Below, piece after piece: positions 6,316-11,287 of a stretch of 11,287 bases of DNA; positions within the stretch are counted from its first letter, which is position 1, and each line of letters opens with the position of its first letter. The notes under the pieces are model-generated. The model made no database searches and had not been told where the DNA came from. It saw only the letters and a list, made by a program, of their open reading frames with translations. The position numbers and the translations under genes are program-made. Source of the stretch: Fibrobacter sp. UBA1313 (GTDB lineage: Bacteria > Fibrobacterota > Fibrobacteria > Fibrobacterales > Fibrobacteraceae); assembly GCA_002307115.1 (NCBI GenBank), contig DBTP01000045.1, positions 1 to 11,287 on the forward strand, written 5' to 3'.

Positions 6316-8892
6316 TTATCCTAGATCCGCAATAATCCGATCCATAATTTCTTCGGCATCATAGCGCCCTGCTTTTTTGAGCGCCGCCACATACATGTTT
6401 CCCAAAATACCACGCTGGATTGTTGCAACGATCGCTGTAGCAAGCGATTCTGCATCCGGTGCGAGCAATCCATCTACCTCATGAGATATGATATCTTTGG
6501 GTCCTTTGCTATCATAGGCAGCAACCGGAAGTCCACAGCTCATGGCTTCTGTCACTACGCACCCAAAGGTATCGAAACGGCTCGGCAACAAAAGCATGTC
6601 CACCTCAGAGTATAGCTTTGGCAAAGCTGTGTGATCCACCCAGCCCAAAAACTCAGCCTCGGGCAAAAGCGATTTTAACTTTTCTTCGGCAACACCCGTG
6701 CCTGCGATTTTAAGTTTCGCTTGAGGAATCGTCTCCTGAATTTTATGGAGAATGAGGGGGAGTTCTAAGACGCCCTTTTCTTCGCTCAAGCGCCCTACAA
6801 AAAGGAAGACAGGAGCTTGGGGGTCCAGTAGTTTCTTTGCCCCAGTAGGCTTAAAGAACGATTCATTCCAATGGGCTGTTTTAAAAATACGTTCTTTACT
6901 GATTCCCATAGTAGGGCTTTGCAACCAAGATTCATGTTCAGAATTGAGTACAAAGATACCGTTAAACTGTTGGTAAAAGGCACGCAGTAATCTCCGGATG
7001 CGGTCTTGATTGTGAGCATCCAAATGGGTAGTTGTTTTAATGTAATCCACCCAATCCGTATGCATAAAAAGATACGCGGGCACGTTAAAGGCTTTTTGCA
7101 GGTAAAGTGCAACAGGGCCCATGCAGAATTCGGTACTTACCATCACACGATCATAAGAACCGTCTGCAAATATTTTCTGTATATCCAAAATATTGGGCAC
7201 ATTAAATTCATGATCGCTGAAAGTTTTCAGGGCAAAGTTACCCAACGAAGGCACCACGTGTAAATGAGGCTCACTCGGAGTGCTGTTACTGCAAAGTAAA
7301 ATGTCAATGGGTAAATCGCGCCGCTGAATTTCTTTAAGCGTCGCCCGCAAAACACTCGCCACCCCATTTTTATCTTCTAGTGTGTCAGTAAGCCACAGGG
7401 TTCTTTTGGGCATCTGATATTCACCCAAATGCGCGGCCAAAGAGCGCACCGTCAGGCGATCATTATTCATGATGCGCGTCCCTGCAAAACGAGCTCCGAG
7501 CATCAAAACAGCGGCAAGCATCGGAAACGAGAGCTGATCCATACAACTAGGCAAATCACCCCAGGAGCGCCAATAACTAGGCACTTCAAAACGCCGCACA
7601 AAATCTTCCAAGTCAATCGGCATTTTTTCTTTGGAAACTCCATCCTTTTGTTTCTGAATACGCTTCGCTATCAAATGCATCATTTTCAAAAACATATTAT
7701 CCACAGCTTGAATGTATCGGATATGTTTTTGATCTCCGTGCGAATATTCTTGTTCCGCAATCAATTCCACATCTTCCAGCAAAGGCCTGTAATCTTTACT
7801 AATCGAAAGATTCATTAACAGGCCAGGCTTATTGCCTAACAAAGCTTCATGAAATGCGGATAAAAAATTGGTCGTATATTTGTGTCGGCGCATTTCCTGC
7901 ATCATATTGGAAATAGCAAAGCACATCAACTTATCTTGCAAAGTGCCGCGGTGCAAAAGCATACGGAGTAACCCAGGCTCCTTCATTTTTAAGGCGACCT
8001 GGCAGAAATAATCCATAAATCCGATGGTTAGTTTTTCATCATTGACATAACTTCCAAACGGTGCCGTTTCCCCAGAACGAATTGCTTCCAAGGCCAACTC
8101 TGAAGGGTTCTTCGTTTTTAATCGTAACGCCAAGTTTGGCACATGCAAGCGCGTTCCCGTAAGCCCCACAAAAAAGGAGAAATGATCATCCGAGCCCCCA
8201 AAAACACGTTTGCGAAAAGGTTCCTCGCAAAAGCGAAAAGGATCTATGCCATGCTTTTGACCCAATGCCCGAATTTTCTCTTCCGTGAGCGATTCCACCC
8301 ATTTATTTACCAATAAATTCTGATAGGCATCCCGTTGGCCATTTAACACTTCAAAGCGCTCAAAAAGTAACGCGAAGCGTTCAAAAACATCCATTGGGAT
8401 CTCCTGCATTTCATGTTGCAGAAAAAGCGGATGAGCCAAAATCGTTGGCAATTTTTGTTCCTTGCAGTATTCCAAAAAAGCATATCCATTCGTCCGCCGC
8501 TGATCTAAAATAGGTTCTTGTGCCCGGCTAAAACCATACGTTAAAACGTGCGTAGCCACTTTCATATCTTCAAAAAATACGGTGAACTCCGCCGCAGGGA
8601 GCACATCGATTCCTTTGTCTTGCAAGGCCCAGCAACTCCGCGCATTATTGTGATTCGTGATCGTGAGTGTATTCGTGCGCGGGCGGAGAGTATCCACCAA
8701 ATCGCTCGTGGAAAGCCACGTTTCCGGCAAATGTAAAATGCGTCCCCACAATTCATCAGGCACATCGCTATTCCCATCATGGCAATGAAGATCTATCCTT
8801 AAGGAATCGTAATCCGGTATTTTACAATTCCACCCCTTTAATAATTCGTCAAAAGCCTCTTCTATTTGATTTCTAAATGATTTGTTTTCCAT
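6316..8892 (-). CDS. PHP-domain phosphoesterase / family 4 glycosyltransferase fusion
   Basis: A single 858-residue protein with two enzyme-like ends. The N-terminal PHP domain (about 30-280) keeps the metal-binding motifs DLHCHDGNSD (34-43), TNHNN (79-83), AAEFTV with E102, H115, AHP with H154, and GGSDDH (232-237), so it should be an active metal-dependent phosphoesterase of unknown substrate. A helical middle region (about 290-450) matches nothing I recognise. The C-terminal part (about 495-858) is a GT-B glycosyltransferase of the GT4 type: LEDKNGVASVL in the first half, then VGRLSEEKG (699-707) and SRFDTFGCVVTEAMSCGLPVA (771-791) in the sugar-nucleotide-binding half. The usual EX7E pair is DX7E here (D774, E782). 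No signal peptide or clear membrane helix is seen, so it is probably cytoplasmic. A role in making a surface glycan or glycolipid is inferred from GT4 only. No well-placed ribosome binding site precedes the ATG. Confidence 0.87.
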   Translation of the reverse strand: MENKSFRNQIEEAFDELLKGWNCKIPDYDSLRIDLHCHDGNSDVPDELWGRILHLPETWLSTSDLVDTLRPRTNTLTITNHNNARSCWALQDKGIDVLPAAEFTVFFEDMKVATHVLTYGFSRAQEPILDQRRTNGYAFLEYCKEQKLPTILAHPLFLQHEMQEIPMDVFERFALLFERFEVLNGQRDAYQNLLVNKWVESLTEEKIRALGQKHGIDPFRFCEEPFRKRVFGGSDDHFSFFVGLTGTRLHVPNLALRLKTKNPSELALEAIRSGETAPFGSYVNDEKLTIGFMDYFCQVALKMKEPGLLRMLLHRGTLQDKLMCFAISNMMQEMRRHKYTTNFLSAFHEALLGNKPGLLMNLSISKDYRPLLEDVELIAEQEYSHGDQKHIRYIQAVDNMFLKMMHLIAKRIQKQKDGVSKEKMPIDLEDFVRRFEVPSYWRSWGDLPSCMDQLSFPMLAAVLMLGARFAGTRIMNNDRLTVRSLAAHLGEYQMPKRTLWLTDTLEDKNGVASVLRATLKEIQRRDLPIDILLCSNSTPSEPHLHVVPSLGNFALKTFSDHEFNVPNILDIQKIFADGSYDRVMVSTEFCMGPVALYLQKAFNVPAYLFMHTDWVDYIKTTTHLDAHNQDRIRRLLRAFYQQFNGIFVLNSEHESWLQSPTMGISKERIFKTAHWNESFFKPTGAKKLLDPQAPVFLFVGRLSEEKGVLELPLILHKIQETIPQAKLKIAGTGVAEEKLKSLLPEAEFLGWVDHTALPKLYSEVDMLLLPSRFDTFGCVVTEAMSCGLPVAAYDSKGPKDIISHEVDGLLAPDAESLATAIVATIQRGILGNMYVAALKKAGRYDAEEIMDRIIADLG

Positions 8893-8913
8893 GCTATGTA
8901 AAGTAGCAATTCC

Positions 8914-8950
8914 TTGATTTTACAAATAATCATTTTACTTTGATTTTACA
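8914..8950. repeat. Short direct repeats upstream of the PHP-GT4 gene
   Basis: TTGATTTTACA occurs at 8914-8924 and again at 8940-8950, with a related copy ATCATTTTACT between them (8929-8939). Read in the gene's direction this is TGTAAAATCAA two times, 22-58 bases before the start codon, where a promoter and operator would be expected. The function is not known; this may be a regulator-binding array. Confidence 0.4.
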
Positions 8951-9104
8951 GACTTTGCACGCTTTACACATGGGAAACCCCCTCATATTCCGACACAAAA
9001 AAGTTTTTTTGCTTAAGTAGGAATCTCACCCACATCGCAGGTGGCTTTTGAAACCGGAATACTCGCGATTTCCCCCTCTAAAGAGCAAAAAAGATATGCC
9101 GATC

Positions 9105-9675
9105 CTAGACCCGCGTGGCTTGATAACTCCCAGCCTTCATTGAACAAAAGTAAACGCCTTTGGCAAGAGGCTTACTTGCAAATTCAATCGTGTGCTGACC
9201 TGCGACAAATGTGTGGCCAGCGAGCTCTGCCTATTCTTTTCCGCTAATGGAGATGTAGTCAATCCATTCACCATCTCAAACTCACCATTATCCATTTTCA
9301 CCCCGTAGGAATCACCATCTGCGCTCGCGGCGTTCATGCGTGCAAAGACATTGAACGTCGCTGCGGTGTTGTTAAGGCACGTTTTTGCGGTAACGTAATT
9401 TCCGTTAGAGGCCTTAGCATCGGCCACGATTGTCCAATTAGAACCTACAGTGCCTCATTCCGCCTCCAGCCAATAGATTCAATATCTATTTGACTTTAGT
9501 AGCCCCAGCGGGGGCTATAAGCATCCGTTTCTCCTTGGTGAAACAAAATACCTTCGATGACACCATAGCTATCATTAATCACAGTTTTCATCCACGATGC
9601 GGTTGTGGATGTATTGCTCTATTGGGTATCATTGCTCCACAAGTCCACGCCACTGCCCAAAACAGTTGCGCTTCA
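9105..9675 (-). pseudogene. Decayed CE6 acetylxylan esterase with CBM and C-terminal secretion-type tail
   Basis: Reading the minus strand with frame changes recovers ordered pieces of a plant cell-wall enzyme. First come GSGVDLWSND and SWMKTVINDSYGVIEGILFHQGETDAYSPRWGY (about 9672-9490), the HQGE-containing core of CE6/SASA-type acetylxylan esterases; a stop codon interrupts it. Next is YWLEAE-stop-GTVGSNWTIVADAKASNGNYVTAKT, then TFNVFARMNAASADGDSYGVKMDNGEFEMVNGLTTS (about 9474-9250), a CBM6/35-like carbohydrate-binding module. Last, in another frame, come AGHTFVAGQHTIEFASKPLAKGVYFCSMKAGSYQATRV and a stop at 9105-9107, the end of the CBM and a C-terminal tail of the sort seen on secreted Fibrobacter enzymes. 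The N-terminal part with the signal peptide and the nucleophile serine, and the part between the HQGE block and the CBM, are missing. It once helped deacetylate xylan; it cannot make an active enzyme now. Confidence 0.75.
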
Positions 9676-9694
9676 GTGAAAAATTTTTCTATTA

Positions 9695-9716
9695 CCCTTT
9701 TATACAACAAAAAGGG
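9695..9716. terminator. Perfect hairpin downstream of the lipoprotein gene
   Basis: CCCTTTT (9695-9701) and AAAAGGG (9710-9716) form a perfect 7-base stem with an 8-base loop, 26 bases beyond the stop codon of the minus-strand lipoprotein gene. No clean T tract follows it in that direction, so its strength as a terminator is doubtful. It also sits at the upstream edge of the decayed esterase gene and could mark that gene's junction. Confidence 0.4.
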
Positions 9717-9741
9717 ATAAATCTATGCAAAATCAGAACTT

Positions 9742-10122
9742 TTAATTCTGCTTGTAAAAAACATCCACTCGTTGCTCACCGTGTTCACTAATGGCAATCA
9801 CCTTATAAGATTTCCCTTCATCGCACTGCTCACGATAAATCGCACCAAAAGGCGTTAATATGCTTGGCTCCGCTGGGACCACAATTGTTACCGAGTCCCC
9901 TTGCTGTGGTGTATAAGAAGTCACACGAAAATTTTTATAACTGCCGTCATAACTGGAAATGGTCAACGTATTATATTTCTGTCCATCTTCTTTATTTTTT
10001 TCACAGATGGAACCAAAAGCATAGGGGGCTTCTTTTGAGGATCCCTTCGAAGAGGCGCAACCCATAAATCCAATGACGACAAGGACCAATACAACCGATT
10101 TTAAAATTCTTTTGTTTCTCAT
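9742..10122 (-). CDS. Small putative lipoprotein, unknown function
   Basis: A 126-residue protein with a classic lipoprotein start: positive residues (MRNKRILK), a hydrophobic core (residues 9-20) and a cysteine at position 22 in the context GFMGC-ASSKGSS. The lipobox is slightly unusual, with F at -3 and M at -2, but the following serine- and glycine-rich linker supports lipidation and export. The mature part (about 100 residues) has one other clear cysteine pair candidate, C40 and C100, and looks mainly beta (YNTLTISSYDGSYKNFRVTSYTP). I do not recognise a family. GGGAG lies about ten bases before the ATG. It is divergent from the CE4 gene and directly upstream of the decayed CE6 gene on the same strand. 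Confidence 0.72.
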   Translation of the reverse strand: MRNKRILKSVVLVLVVIGFMGCASSKGSSKEAPYAFGSICEKNKEDGQKYNTLTISSYDGSYKNFRVTSYTPQQGDSVTIVVPAEPSILTPFGAIYREQCDEGKSYKVIAISEHGEQRVDVFYKQN

Positions 10123-10424
10123 AGTGTTCTCACTCCCATAATGTGACTCAAAACGATACCAATTTTTGGGTAAAATAGCAAAGGTTGTCGTAAAATTTAC
10201 CTAAAGCCCTTTTTATACAAATTCTGCCTTTTTTGCAAATCTGTGCAAACATTTCATAAACTCAAACGAGTGAATGATGATTCCAATGTTAGGCCACATT
10301 GTCTAAAGCAGAGTTAATGCCTTTTTACAATAAGTTTGTTTTTCCTTTTGTTGTTTTTCGCAACAACATATTTGAGTGATAAAACCTCTAAAGAAGCCTC
10401 ATTTAAAGATATATTCATAGCATT
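10123..10424. other. Divergent intergenic region between lipoprotein and CE4 genes
   Basis: About 300 AT-rich bases with no gene. They should hold both divergent promoters. Two small perfect inverted repeats are visible: TTTGCA/TGCAAA (10232-10237 and 10244-10249) and TTGTTG/CAACAA (10348-10353 and 10361-10366), either of which could be a regulator site. I could not place -35/-10 boxes with confidence. Confidence 0.5.
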
Positions 10425-11287
10425 ATGAAAAACTGTCAATTTATCTCACCCGTCATTCAACGCATTACCACAATATCATGTTTCTTCGTGCTCGGAGTTC
10501 TGCAATCGATGGCAGCAACCCCCGTTAAAACCGTTGCCTGGAATGGCTACAAAGGCGCAGCGACATTCACATTTGATGATGGGGTTGAATCGCAGATTAC
10601 CTACTTAAAACCTATTCTGGATACGCTTTCAAGCGTAAAAGTGACGTTTAATGTGTCTCCTGCATTTTATTTTGGTTCGCACACTTATGAATTTGTACAA
10701 CTGGCAAAGGCCGGACATGAGGTGACCAACCATACGGTGACGCACAAAAAATTGACCGAGCTTTATGATTCCACCTCTATTGCTGCTGAAGTAGCGACTG
10801 AGGCCAAAAATCTCCGCGCATTGGACCCTTCTATCGAATCTGTTACCTTCGCCACCCCTAACTGTGCAGCGAATGAGTTAGTCGATAAAGTGACAAACAC
10901 CGAGAGCTTTATCACGCGAGGCTGTGGAGGAACGGGCCTTTTTACCTGGGGTAGTGCACCTTGGAATTGGATGCGCGCCGATTCCTACTATTGGAATCCC
11001 TCCGGAGGTTCCAATGTTTCCGCTGCCACCGACAATATTAATGCGGCCTCCAATAATAACCAGTGGTATGTGCAACTCAACCATGGTGTAGGCGGCGACT
11101 GGGATGTTATCTCTCAAGCCGATATCAATACTTTGTTCCACGTCGCCATTAGCAAAAATGTCTGGATTGATACGTATCAAAGGATAGGATCTTACTTTCG
11201 TGCGAGTTTCACCATGGATACCGTGCAGGCACAGACAACTTCCGAAGGGTTTCACATGCAATGGGTTTCTCCCCATGCTAAAATGCC
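10425..11287 (+). CDS. Secreted polysaccharide deacetylase, CE4/NodB family (partial, runs off the window)
   Basis: The frame opens at the ATG at 10425 and stays open for 287 codons to the window edge. Residues 1-31 form a signal peptide (hydrophobic core CFFVLGVLQSM, likely cleavage after SMAA), so the enzyme is exported. The NodB homology domain follows: motif 1 TFDDG (49-53, with catalytic and metal-binding D51/D52), motif 2 NHTVTH (102-107, metal ligands H103 and H107) and a motif-5-like LNHG (218-221, H220). The motif 3 position reads FATPNC (142-147) instead of the usual FRPPxG, so the conserved arginine is missing. CE4 enzymes remove N- or O-acetyl groups from chitin, peptidoglycan or xylan. 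In a fibre-degrading host, and next to the ruins of a CE6 acetylxylan esterase, action on acetylated plant polysaccharide is plausible but unproven. The tail after residue 250 may begin another domain. No Shine-Dalgarno sequence is seen. Confidence 0.85.
   Translation, partial: MKNCQFISPVIQRITTISCFFVLGVLQSMAATPVKTVAWNGYKGAATFTFDDGVESQITYLKPILDTLSSVKVTFNVSPAFYFGSHTYEFVQLAKAGHEVTNHTVTHKKLTELYDSTSIAAEVATEAKNLRALDPSIESVTFATPNCAANELVDKVTNTESFITRGCGGTGLFTWGSAPWNWMRADSYYWNPSGGSNVSAATDNINAASNNNQWYVQLNHGVGGDWDVISQADINTLFHVAISKNVWIDTYQRIGSYFRASFTMDTVQAQTTSEGFHMQWVSPHAKM

Noticed and set aside
6795..7112. 105-codon minus-strand frame and other open frames inside the PHP-GT4 gene
   Set aside because: They are alternative frames of a coding sequence whose own frame carries all the expected PHP and GT4 motifs.
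9030..9056. CCAC/GTGG stem followed by C and four T residues as a terminator
   Set aside because: The stem is only four pairs and the T run is short. No plus-strand gene ends just before it.
9041..9247. 68-codon plus-strand open frame
   Set aside because: It is antisense to the recognisable remains of the CE6-CBM gene, which explain the sequence better.
9490..9791. Two overlapping plus-strand open frames of 76 and 64 codons
   Set aside because: They are antisense shadows of the esterase remnant and the lipoprotein gene end, with no family resemblance.

Overview
The window looks like chromosomal DNA from an anaerobic, plant-fibre-degrading bacterium, most probably Fibrobacter or a close relative (Fibrobacterota). 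This is inferred from the mix of genes: a Rpn-type PD-(D/E)XK nuclease of the kind found in many copies in Fibrobacter genomes, a secreted CE4 polysaccharide deacetylase, the wreck of a CE6 acetylxylan esterase with a CBM and a secretion-type C-terminal tail, an MBG-type surface-domain fragment, and a reverse rubrerythrin with a PerR regulator. No rRNA, tRNA, CRISPR array or intact insertion sequence was seen.

Layout. Positions 1-259 (minus) hold the start of a membrane protein, perhaps a bile-acid:sodium-symporter-like transporter, divergent from a two-gene potassium uptake operon on the plus strand: a KtrB/TrkH channel subunit (316-1707) and its KtrA/TrkA RCK gating subunit (1736-2395), closed by a clear intrinsic terminator. 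Next comes a peroxide-defence locus on the plus strand: two tandem PerR-like operator candidates (2525-2557), a reverse rubrerythrin (2599-3156), a hairpin terminator, and a PerR-type Fur-family regulator (3282-3692) that keeps all five residues expected of the PerR metal/peroxide sensing site.

The central part is accessory in character: a Rpn-family nuclease (minus, 3855-4787), a membrane-anchored DUF2459 protein (plus, 5085-5756), a start-less MBG-domain remnant (plus, about 5836-6159), and an 858-residue PHP phosphoesterase / family-4 glycosyltransferase fusion (minus, 6316-8892).

The right end is cell-surface and polysaccharide related. A decayed CE6 acetylxylan esterase-CBM gene (minus, 9105-9675) is visible only by stitching frames across stop codons, frameshifts and deletions. 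A small lipoprotein of unknown role (minus, 9742-10122) follows. A secreted CE4 deacetylase (plus, 10425 to the window end) runs off the edge; its NodB motif 3 is altered. The best-supported functional units are the Ktr operon and the rubrerythrin/PerR pair. The most unusual item is the PHP-GT4 fusion. I found no convincing evidence of a wholly new multi-gene system.
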